A DNA stretch of 37,377 nt, from contig CASEEG010000099.1 of the NCBI GenBank assembly GCA_949286885.1, positions 1 through 37,377 on the forward strand. Direction: 5' to 3'. Shown here in pieces: positions 32,178-37,377 of the stretch (within the stretch, counting starts at the first letter, position 1; each line of letters starts with the position of its first letter). The DNA comes from an uncultured bacterium. Lineage in GTDB: Bacteria > Cyanobacteriota > Vampirovibrionia > Gastranaerophilales > Gastranaerophilaceae. Both the position numbers and the translations under genes were made by a program. The notes beneath the pieces were generated by a model. That model made no database searches. It was not told the DNA's origin and saw only the letters and a program-made list of their open reading frames with translations.

Positions 32178-33157
32178 ACCTTCTCCTTTAAAAATATCTT
32201 GCAAAAAGCGTTCATGGGTTCAATTTGCCCACTTTTAAGCAAATATTCGGCTTCGGTTAAATTTAATTTAATTCTTAAAAGCTCGTCTGCATTAATATTT
32301 TTTAATTTATCAATGTTCTTTTTAACTACAAACTCATGTTGATTTATTTTTCTGGAAATGTCCGAAGCAGACATGTCTTTTGAGAAAACCTTTATTTTAA
32401 GAAGATTTGTAAAACTTGTCTGCAAAAAAGCCATGATTTCTAAGCAGTGAGATTTTTCGAGTATTTTTGAAATTTGTTCCAAAGCCTTAGTGTAATCCTT
32501 TTGCAAAATTAAATCAGGCAAAGAAAAAATATCATCACCAGCAAAACAAACTTCTTTAACCATATCAACATTTATTTGTTTTTGAGGATAACAGTATAAT
32601 TTCAGTTTTTCAAGTTGTGCATCAAGATTTCTTATTGACGACCCGCAATATTGAATTAAAAGGGTAATGACATCATTTGGAATCAATATATCCTTTTCTT
32701 TTGCAAGATTTTTCAAAACAGGCGCAATTTTATAATCTTCATAGACCTTGTAAGATGGGAACTCTTTAACATCAGCTACTTTTGCGACAGTCTTATATAT
32801 TTTTTTTCTGCTATCGGGCTTTTTCTTCTCACCTCTTGGAATAAGGCACAAAAGTACAATGTTAACTCTATCGGCAATGCGCGAAAGCGATTCACAGAGA
32901 ATATCATTTTGTTTATCATCAAGCCTGATTTTATTCTTTGACTCCAAAAAATATTTATCACACTTAATAACATATAAAACATCCCCAAAAAACATCGGTG
33001 AAGTTCTTAAGGTCTCATCAAAGGTTAAAAAGTCAGGGTTATCAAGCACTCTAAAGTTAAGGGCGTCAAATTTGTCGCCCAGAACCTTTTTCTTAAGTGC
33101 CTTTAACTCTTTTTCAATTAAATAATCTTCCTCACCCCAGAAAAAATATAAGGGCAT
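32174..33157 (-). CDS. holA: DNA polymerase III subunit delta (HolA)
   Basis: Delta is the clamp-loader subunit that contacts and opens the beta sliding clamp. The 327-aa protein starts MPLYFFWGEEDYLIEKELKA, the family's usual opening, and has domain II (RNLDAQLEKLKLYC) and domain III helices (about 200-327) as in E. coli HolA (343 aa). Overall conservation of HolA is low, but context helps: holB overlaps it by 4 nt, a pair of adjacent clamp-loader genes. The ATG has AAAGGA with good spacing. The ROK kinase gene ends 14 nt upstream, so holA is probably transcribed from the kinase promoter. Confidence 0.88.
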   Translation of the reverse strand: MPLYFFWGEEDYLIEKELKALKKKVLGDKFDALNFRVLDNPDFLTFDETLRTSPMFFGDVLYVIKCDKYFLESKNKIRLDDKQNDILCESLSRIADRVNIVLLCLIPRGEKKKPDSRKKIYKTVAKVADVKEFPSYKVYEDYKIAPVLKNLAKEKDILIPNDVITLLIQYCGSSIRNLDAQLEKLKLYCYPQKQINVDMVKEVCFAGDDIFSLPDLILQKDYTKALEQISKILEKSHCLEIMAFLQTSFTNLLKIKVFSKDMSASDISRKINQHEFVVKKNIDKLKNINADELLRIKLNLTEAEYLLKSGQIEPMNAFCKIFLKEKV

Positions 33158-33171
33158 AGATTTCCTTTGCT

Positions 33172-34122
33172 TTAACTTTCTATAAGTAAACTTGCACCAA
33201 TTACACCTGCAGTATTGCCAAGTTGTGCATGAACTATTTCAACACTTGCAGCTTGAATTGGCATAGCGCGTTTTTGGATTGTTTCTTTAATTGGTTCAAT
33301 AAGTATATCACCGGCATCAGCTACCCCGCCGCCAATTATAACACGTTCAGGGTTTAAAAGATTGATAACTGAAGTTAAACCAATACCTATTATTTCACCC
33401 ATTTTCCTATAAATTTGTTTTGCAACTACATCACCCTGAAGTGCAGCCTGTGCAACAATATAAGGGCTTAACTCTTCTGTTGCAAGCTCTTTAAATTTAG
33501 ATGATTTACCACCTCTTATGTAATCTCTCGCCATTGCAACAATAGCAGGACCCGATGCATAAGCTTCAAAACAACCAAAATCTCCGCAGCCACATAGAGG
33601 ACCTTCGCCCATTGTCATTTTAATATGACCTATTTCACCTGCAGCATTTTTTGCTCCGCGAACAAGTTTACCGTTCATAACAAGACCAGACCCAATACCT
33701 GTGCCTATTGTTATGCACACCAAATTCTCGCAACCCTTACCTGCACCGTATTTAAGCTCACCCAAAGTTGCAACACGAACATCATTATCGAGACGAACGG
33801 GAATTTTAAATTCATCCTCTATAATTTGCGCAAAAGGTATTTCAACCCAGCCTGGCATATTTGTAAGCAAACGAACAATACCCTCTTTGTAATCTACTTG
33901 GCCGGGGAAACCGAAACCGATTGCCTCAATTGTTGTTTCATCAGAATTTGTTTCCTTCATTAAATCAGAGATTGCCTGTTTTATATTTGCTATAGAATAC
34001 TCATAGCCCATATCCGCACGGGTTGGGGTAGTATTTGAATAAACAATTTTACCTTGTAAATCAACAAGGGCTATTTTAATATTTGTTCCGCCGATATCGA
34101 CGCCTATTCTGTATTTTTTCAT
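33172..34122 (-). CDS. glk: ROK-family glucokinase
   Basis: The enzyme should phosphorylate glucose (or a related sugar) at C6 with ATP. From ATG 34120-34122 it has 316 aa: ATP-binding RIGVDIGGTNIK at the start, substrate-binding RLDNDVRVATLGE (Asn113, Asp114), Glu163 and His166 in AAGEIGHIK, and the zinc cluster C177-x-C179-x4-C184 in PLCGCGDFGCFE. It ends in the adenine-binding ROK part NPERVIIGGGVADAG. All ROK signature residues are present. The start is set by GGAG 5 nt upstream; in-frame codons further upstream fall in the promoter. It is the first gene of an operon with holA and holB. Fructose or allose kinase activity cannot be excluded. Confidence 0.9.
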   Translation of the reverse strand: MKKYRIGVDIGGTNIKIALVDLQGKIVYSNTTPTRADMGYEYSIANIKQAISDLMKETNSDETTIEAIGFGFPGQVDYKEGIVRLLTNMPGWVEIPFAQIIEDEFKIPVRLDNDVRVATLGELKYGAGKGCENLVCITIGTGIGSGLVMNGKLVRGAKNAAGEIGHIKMTMGEGPLCGCGDFGCFEAYASGPAIVAMARDYIRGGKSSKFKELATEELSPYIVAQAALQGDVVAKQIYRKMGEIIGIGLTSVINLLNPERVIIGGGVADAGDILIEPIKETIQKRAMPIQAASVEIVHAQLGNTAGVIGASLLIES

Positions 34123-34154
34123 GTCCTCTCCAAATAAAATATTGTTGTGTAAGG

Positions 34155-34184
34155 ATTTTAGCACAAACAAAAATTATTTGTAAA
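34155..34184 (-). promoter_or_regulatory. Promoter of the glucokinase-holA-holB-DUF3326-pseudopilin operon
   Basis: Minus strand: TTTACA (34184-34179), an 18-bp spacer, TAAAAT (34160-34155), with TG one base before the -10. The start is predicted near 34148, giving a leader of about 26 nt that carries the GGAGAGGA site. Confidence 0.5.
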
Positions 34185-34229
34185 GTATTGTAACATTATT
34201 TAAACAACTTGAAATTACATACTTTGTAT

Positions 34230-34250
34230 ATACTTTATATATATGTAAGC
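34230..34250 (+). repeat. 21-nt element, copy 2 (upstream of 58-aa gene)
   Basis: This copy is identical to the minus-strand sequence at 22228-22208. It is preceded by a partial tandem copy (ATACTTTGTAT at 34219-34229), so the ATACTTT unit repeats with an 11-bp period, one helical turn. It lies 27 nt upstream of the 58-aa gene's ATG. Confidence 0.5.
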
Positions 34251-34277
34251 ACTGAATAAGAGAAAGAAGATAGAGTT

Positions 34278-34454
34278 ATGATGACGGCAGTAAATGATTT
34301 AGACCAAAAATTGGCAGAAATATATTTTGAAAAAGTAACTGTTAATCTTGATGCAAAATCAACTCTTTCACCTAATGAGTTCTGGAGCTCAATGGAATTA
34401 ATAGCAACAAATAATAAAGCCGTTATGAATTTTCAAATGAAAAAAGGTGTATAG
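34278..34454 (+). CDS. Orphan small protein, 58 aa
   Basis: The ORF reads from ATG ATG at 34278-34283 to TAG at 34452-34454. The product starts MMTAVNDLDQKLAEIYFEKV and ends NFQMKKGV. It is soluble, mildly acidic at the start, with a single Trp (EFWSSMELIATNN) and no membrane helix or Cys. A purine-rich GAAGATAGAG lies before the start as ribosome site. It has all the parts of an independent gene: an upstream 21-nt promoter-like element, an ATG with a ribosome site and a strong terminator 25 nt after the stop. It may alternatively be a short regulatory RNA. I recognise no family. Confidence 0.55.
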   Translation: MMTAVNDLDQKLAEIYFEKVTVNLDAKSTLSPNEFWSSMELIATNNKAVMNFQMKKGV

Positions 34455-34478
34455 CAATAGATGGAATAAGGAGTTTAG

Positions 34479-34505
34479 CCCCGATACAAAAAGTATCGGG
34501 GTTTT
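34479..34505 (+). terminator. Terminator after the 58-aa gene
   Basis: CCCCGATAC (34479-34487), loop AAAAA, GTATCGGGG (34493-34501), then TTTT and further T-rich sequence. A perfect 9-bp stem. It isolates the 58-aa gene from thrS. Confidence 0.85.
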
Positions 34506-34574
34506 AAATTTTTCTTTATAATAAATACGGTTAGTGGTAAAATTTTTTTATAAATACAATAAAATGAGGAAGTT

Positions 34575-36347
34575 ATGGAAAAACACGAAGAATTGCAAAT
34601 TTTAAGACACTCAACTTCGCACATTATGGCGCAAGCAGTGCAAAACCTTTTCCCCAACGCAAAACTTGCAATAGGTCCTGCTATTGAAAACGGCTTTTAT
34701 TATGATTTTGATATTGAAGGTACAACGCTTAATGAAGAAAACCTAAAAGACATTGAAAAAGAAATGAGAAAGCTTGTAGAGCAGAATTTGACCTTTGAAA
34801 AATATGTAATTCCGGATGTTCAAAAACAAATTGACGAATTTAAAGCTCAAGGTGAAATTTATAAAGCCGAGCTTTTAGAAGAACACAAAAACGACAACCC
34901 GACTTTGTATTTAACAAAAGACAAAGACGGAAATGTCTTATTTAACGACCTTTGTGCAGGCCCTCACCTTGAAAATACTAAAAAAATCAGAGCGTTTAAA
35001 CTCCTCTCTGTTGCAGGTGCTTACTGGAGAGGAGATGTAAAAAATAAAATGCTGCAAAGAATTTATGCAACAGCATTTTTTACAAAAGAAGAATTAAACG
35101 AATATTTAACTATGCTTGAAGAAGCAAAAAAACGAGATCACAGAAAACTCGGTGCAGCGCTTGATTTATTCTCTGTAAGAGATGAAATAGGCGGCGGGCT
35201 TGTACTTTGGCACCCAAATTTAGCAGTTGTAAGAGAAGAAATTGAAAACTATTGGAGGCAAGAACATAGAAAAAGAGGCTATGTAATAGTTAACACTCCT
35301 CAAATTGCAAAGTCTAAACTCTGGGAATTGTCAGGACACATTGACCACTACAAGGAAAATATGTTCTTTATTCAAAAAGAAAACGAGGAAGACGACCAAT
35401 ACATTGTAAAACCAATGAATTGCCCGTTCCATATCCTTATTTATCAGGCAAACAGACACTCTTACCGCTCATTACCTCTTAGAATGGCAGAATTAGGAAC
35501 TGTTTACAGAAAAGAAAAATCAGGAGCACTCTCGGGTTTAACACGTGTACAAGGCTTTACACAGGATGATGCACACGTTTTCTGCACGCCCGAGCAGCTT
35601 GTAGATGAAATTAACGCTATTATTGACTTTGTGGCTGATACTATGGACATTTTCAATATGAAATTTGAAGTAGAATTATCCACCCGTCCTGAAAGCTATG
35701 TTGGTGACCTTAAAAACTGGGAATTAGCAGAAGCAGGGCTAAAAGAGGCAATGGACAGACGTGGCATGAAATATGAAATTAACGAAGGCGACGGCGCATT
35801 TTATGGTCCAAAAATTGACTTTAAAGTAAAAGACGCTATTGGAAGAACCTGGCAGTGCGCAACAATTCAGCTTGATTTTAACTTGCCCGAAAGGTTTGAA
35901 ATTAAATATCAAGACAAAGACGGACAACTAAAAACTCCGGTTATGTTGCACAGGGTAATTTTTGGCTCTATGGAAAGATTTCATGGTATATTAATCGAGC
36001 ACTATGCAGGCGCTTTCCCGACTTGGCTTGCACCACATCAAGTGGCTATTGTTCCTATTGCAGACAGACACGCTGACGCTGCAGCTGAAATTACAAACAA
36101 AATAAAAGCACTTGGAATAAGAGCACTGCTTGACGACAGGTCAGAAAGTATGAATTACAAAATAAGAGAAAACTTGCAACAGAAAAAAATCCCCTATGTC
36201 CTTGTTGTGGGCGATAAAGAGATTGAAGACAAAACCGTTGCAATACGTGCGCGCGGACGTGGTCAAATAGGCACAAAACCGCTTGATGAGTTTATTTCAA
36301 TGCTTGAGGAAGAAATAAAAACAAAAGGCAAAAAAATCGTTGAATAA
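34575..36347 (+). CDS. thrS: Threonyl-tRNA synthetase lacking the TGS domain
   Basis: ThrRS charges tRNA-Thr and edits mischarged Ser. At 590 aa it is shorter than E. coli ThrRS (642), because it starts directly with the editing domain: LQILRHSTSHIMAQA holds the HxxxH pair (His12, His16), and DLCAGPH carries the editing Cys. The N-terminal TGS domain is absent, as in cyanobacterial ThrRS. The class II core has the zinc ligands Cys283 (MNCPFH), His334 (DDAHVF) and His459 (MLHRVIFGSMERF), all at the E. coli spacing. A C-terminal anticodon-binding domain (about 490-590) follows. The ATG has GAGG 7 nt upstream. No T-box leader is seen in the 70 nt after the preceding terminator; a poor TTAGTG-N18-TACAAT promoter is possible. 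Confidence 0.96.
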   Translation: MEKHEELQILRHSTSHIMAQAVQNLFPNAKLAIGPAIENGFYYDFDIEGTTLNEENLKDIEKEMRKLVEQNLTFEKYVIPDVQKQIDEFKAQGEIYKAELLEEHKNDNPTLYLTKDKDGNVLFNDLCAGPHLENTKKIRAFKLLSVAGAYWRGDVKNKMLQRIYATAFFTKEELNEYLTMLEEAKKRDHRKLGAALDLFSVRDEIGGGLVLWHPNLAVVREEIENYWRQEHRKRGYVIVNTPQIAKSKLWELSGHIDHYKENMFFIQKENEEDDQYIVKPMNCPFHILIYQANRHSYRSLPLRMAELGTVYRKEKSGALSGLTRVQGFTQDDAHVFCTPEQLVDEINAIIDFVADTMDIFNMKFEVELSTRPESYVGDLKNWELAEAGLKEAMDRRGMKYEINEGDGAFYGPKIDFKVKDAIGRTWQCATIQLDFNLPERFEIKYQDKDGQLKTPVMLHRVIFGSMERFHGILIEHYAGAFPTWLAPHQVAIVPIADRHADAAAEITNKIKALGIRALLDDRSESMNYKIRENLQQKKIPYVLVVGDKEIEDKTVAIRARGRGQIGTKPLDEFISMLEEEIKTKGKKIVE

Positions 36348-36351
36348 CTTT

Positions 36352-36388
36352 AAAATCCCGATAAGACAATTGTCAAATCGGGATTTTT
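36352..36388 (+). terminator. thrS terminator
   Basis: An 11-bp stem (36352-36362 with 36377-36387, core TCCCGAT/ATCGGGA) with a 14-nt loop that itself contains the palindrome GACAATTGTC, followed by T-rich sequence. It is placed 5 nt after the thrS stop. Confidence 0.8.
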
Positions 36389-36480
36389 CATATTCCAAAC
36401 ATCTCAGGCGTTTTTAAAATTTTTACCAAAACTTAATTGTTACAAATTAACTTTTGTACAAAAATTTTAACACGTATTTT

Positions 36481-36509
36481 TTGACATTTGAAGCTGGGAA
36501 AACTAATAG
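36481..36509 (+). promoter_or_regulatory. Promoter of the ribbon-helix-helix gene
   Basis: TTGACA (36481-36486), a 17-bp spacer, TAATAG (36504-36509). The predicted start, about 36516, falls inside the first CACGTG palindrome. Confidence 0.5.
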
Positions 36510-36513
36510 CAAT

Positions 36514-36536
36514 TTACACGTGTAATCTCACGTGTA
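36514..36536. promoter_or_regulatory. Tandem CACGTG palindromes overlapping the transcription start
   Basis: TTACACGTGTAA (36514-36525) is a perfect 12-bp palindrome. A second CACGTGTA follows at 36529-36536, centre to centre 12 bp. This suits a dimeric repressor binding side by side, possibly the ribbon-helix-helix protein encoded downstream. A separate palindrome TTTTGTACAAAA lies at 36452-36463. Confidence 0.45.
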
Positions 36537-36595
36537 TTTACCCCAGTAGAATTTATTGCAAATTAATGCGATATTTATACTTGGAATTGAAATTT

Positions 36596-36799
36596 ATGCA
36601 AAAACTTGAAAAAATTCGCCGCTTAACAAGTTACAAGACTAAACAATTTACGCTGACACTAAACCCAGAACTTGTCAGTCTTTTTAAAATAGCTTGTAAT
36701 AAAAATAAAATTAATATGACAAATGCTGTTGAAACTTTTATGATAACTTACATTGATAACAATGAACTGCTAGAAACAAAAAACAACTCTGAGTACTAA
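36596..36799 (+). CDS. Small ribbon-helix-helix (RHH) DNA-binding protein
   Basis: From ATG 36596 the protein has 67 aa. KQFTLTLNPELVSLFKIACN gives a beta strand with alternating residues followed by a helix, then NKINMTNAVETFMITYIDNN forms the second helix, the CopG/Arc/MetJ-like layout. Upstream in-frame starts (TTG 36488, ATG 36566) would add a Cys-rich tail unlike RHH proteins and would begin within the operator. The Shine-Dalgarno is modest (GGAA, 11 nt away). The gene has its own TTGACA promoter with tandem palindromes at the start site, so self-repression is likely. It ends 1 bp from the convergent XRE gene. It could be an antitoxin, but no toxin gene is adjacent within the window. Confidence 0.6.
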   Translation: MQKLEKIRRLTSYKTKQFTLTLNPELVSLFKIACNKNKINMTNAVETFMITYIDNNELLETKNNSEY

Positions 36800-36800
36800 T

Positions 36801-37196
36801 TCAACCTTTAAGCTCGTCAATCTCCTGCAACTTTTGCAATCCCTTAATAAAATAAAGCGCAAGGGATAAATTTTTAGGATTTAAATTCATCTTAATAGCA
36901 AGCAATTCCCTTAATTCTTCGTAAGGGTCATTTTGAACTTTTTGTTTAAGTGGTAAATCATCAAGCATATCAGCTAAAATAAACAATTCATTATTTTCAA
37001 ATTTAAGGGCAGAGCTTAGCTGGTCAATAGTTAAACGCCTTGGAAAATTAGGCATTTGCGCATTTTCAAGCTTGGCAATAAGAGCAGGGCTAACATTTGA
37101 AATAGCTGAAAGTTCGCGCATGGTATAGCCTAAAGATTGCCTTCTGTTTTTTATTATTATACCAAATTTCTTTAATTGTTCTTTTTTACTTTGCAT
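36801..37196 (-). CDS. XRE-family helix-turn-helix regulator
   Basis: From ATG 37194-37196 this is a 131-aa cytoplasmic DNA-binding protein. The helix-turn-helix spans about 8-65, with IIIKNRRQSLGYTMRELSAI, SNVSPALIAKLENAQMPNFP and LTIDQLSSALK, the Cro/cI-type pattern. The C-terminal 60 residues are helical and of unknown role (YEELRELLAIKMNLNPKNLS). In-frame codons upstream would add a Tyr/Phe-rich hydrophobic stretch translated from promoter DNA, so they were rejected. There is little Shine-Dalgarno; TAAAAT lies 8 nt before the ATG. It is divergent from the secreted-protein gene at the window end, with overlapping promoters, so it may control it. Confidence 0.8.
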   Translation of the reverse strand: MQSKKEQLKKFGIIIKNRRQSLGYTMRELSAISNVSPALIAKLENAQMPNFPRRLTIDQLSSALKFENNELFILADMLDDLPLKQKVQNDPYEELRELLAIKMNLNPKNLSLALYFIKGLQKLQEIDELKG

Positions 37197-37204
37197 AATA
37201 CGAC

Positions 37205-37266
37205 ATTTTAACCTTGTAAATAAAAATAAACAAGTGTTGACATAGTGTAAATAATAATTGTATATT
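37205..37266. promoter_or_regulatory. Divergent promoters between XRE gene and secreted-protein gene
   Basis: Plus strand: TTGACA (37237-37242), 18 bp, TATATT (37261-37266). Minus strand: TTGTTT (37233-37228), 17 bp, TAAAAT (37210-37205). The -35 boxes are 3 bp apart. CTTGT-N12-ACAAG (37214-37235) spans the minus -35 and spacer and could be an operator. Confidence 0.45.
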
Positions 37267-37377
37267 ATGAAAATGAAAAAGATATTTATTGCTTTGTTTT
37301 TCTGTATTGCTTTTTGCAATTGTGTTTTTGGTGAAAGTATTAAGGAAACAAGATTTTATGACCAAGATACACATTTA
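37267..37377 (+). CDS. Start of an exported protein, 3' end outside window
   Basis: Only the first 37 codons are visible. They encode a signal peptide, MKMKKIFIALFFCIAFCNC, ending near VFG, followed by ESIKETRFYDQDTHL. The Cys residues lie inside the hydrophobic stretch without a clear lipobox. Two in-frame ATGs exist (37267, 37273). The promoter -10 ends at 37266, so the second ATG would be at about +1 of a leaderless mRNA. Function cannot be told from this fragment. Confidence 0.6.
   Translation, partial: MKMKKIFIALFFCIAFCNCVFGESIKETRFYDQDTHL

Noticed and set aside
32178-32204. TTG start for holB at 32204
   Set aside because: No ribosome site precedes it. ATG 32177 has AAAGGAG and the ATGA overlap with holA.
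34123-34170. Longer glucokinase starting near 34170
   Set aside because: The extra residues are translated from the promoter/leader region; ATG 34122 has the Shine-Dalgarno and the family's N-terminus.
34455-34574. T-box leader for thrS
   Set aside because: Only about 70 nt separate the previous terminator from the start and no T-box sequence is present. The hairpin there belongs to the 58-aa gene.
36596-37196. RHH and XRE genes as a toxin-antitoxin pair
   Set aside because: They are convergent, both look like DNA-binding proteins, and neither resembles a toxin. Nothing in the window supports a toxin.
1-37377. CRISPR array, prophage, insertion sequence, tRNA or rRNA
   Set aside because: No regularly spaced repeats, transposase or phage genes, or tRNA-like cloverleaf sequence were found in the intergenic regions.

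Overview
The window looks like a chromosomal segment of an AT-rich, uncultured cyanobacterial sister lineage, most likely a gut-type Melainabacterium (Vampirovibrionia, Gastranaerophilales). This is inferred from content, not from a search. The supporting genes are a DUF3326 protein, a DUF1822-like protein, a long-form NusB (217 aa), a threonyl-tRNA synthetase without a TGS domain (the cyanobacterial form), a CHASE2 adenylate cyclase and a BioC-BioG pair. These sit with a normal core set (RecG, GlyS, FtsY, RecN, NadK, YajQ, S21, RseP, RibH, DusB, HolA/HolB). There is no phage, IS element, CRISPR array, tRNA or rRNA.

Layout. 1-1270: the end of a UPF0210/DUF711 gene and a shared terminator. 1271-2521 (-): secreted S41 protease. 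2638-7027 (+): CHASE2 cyclase, then recG. 7017-8525 (-): membrane protein combining a DUF1822-like domain, a zinc-finger-like motif and a TonB-C-like domain. 8655-13413 (+): glyS, glycosyltransferase, nusB, ftsY. 13414-17384 (-): yajQ > nadK > recN > unknown gene. 17438-20193 (-): 374-aa coiled-coil protein > rseP, then rpsU on its own promoter and terminator. 20316-21446 (-): exported AMIN-like protein. 21553-22023 (-): ribH. 22024-22630: a 600-base intergenic region with a candidate small RNA, operator-like repeats and the sigma-factor promoter and leader. 22631-23530 (+): alternative sigma-70 factor. 23523-24898 (-): bioG-bioC. 25022-28333 (+): secreted TPR protein, dusB, GIY-YIG protein. 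28432-28977 (-): cobO. 29298-34122 (-): ROK glucokinase > holA > holB > DUF3326 > pseudopilin. 34278-36347 (+): 58-aa orphan gene, then thrS. 36596-37377: ribbon-helix-helix gene, convergent XRE regulator, and the start of a secreted protein.

The coding content is mostly housekeeping. The less expected material is in the regulatory DNA. (i) A 10-bp stem can fully sequester the Shine-Dalgarno (SD) sequence of the AMIN gene. (ii) An unannotated, G-poor candidate sRNA with a strong terminator lies upstream of ribH. (iii) An exact 21-nt element upstream of that RNA recurs 12 kb away, upstream of the 58-aa gene. (iv) Direct-repeat boxes of the form CTTAA-N5-CTTAA lie next to the -35 of both glyS and the sigma factor. 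(v) Several SD-less genes have a -10-like hexamer exactly 6 nt before ATG, which suggests leaderless mRNAs. (vi) Tandem CACGTG boxes overlap the predicted start of the ribbon-helix-helix gene. All functional readings of these sites are inferences from the sequence alone.
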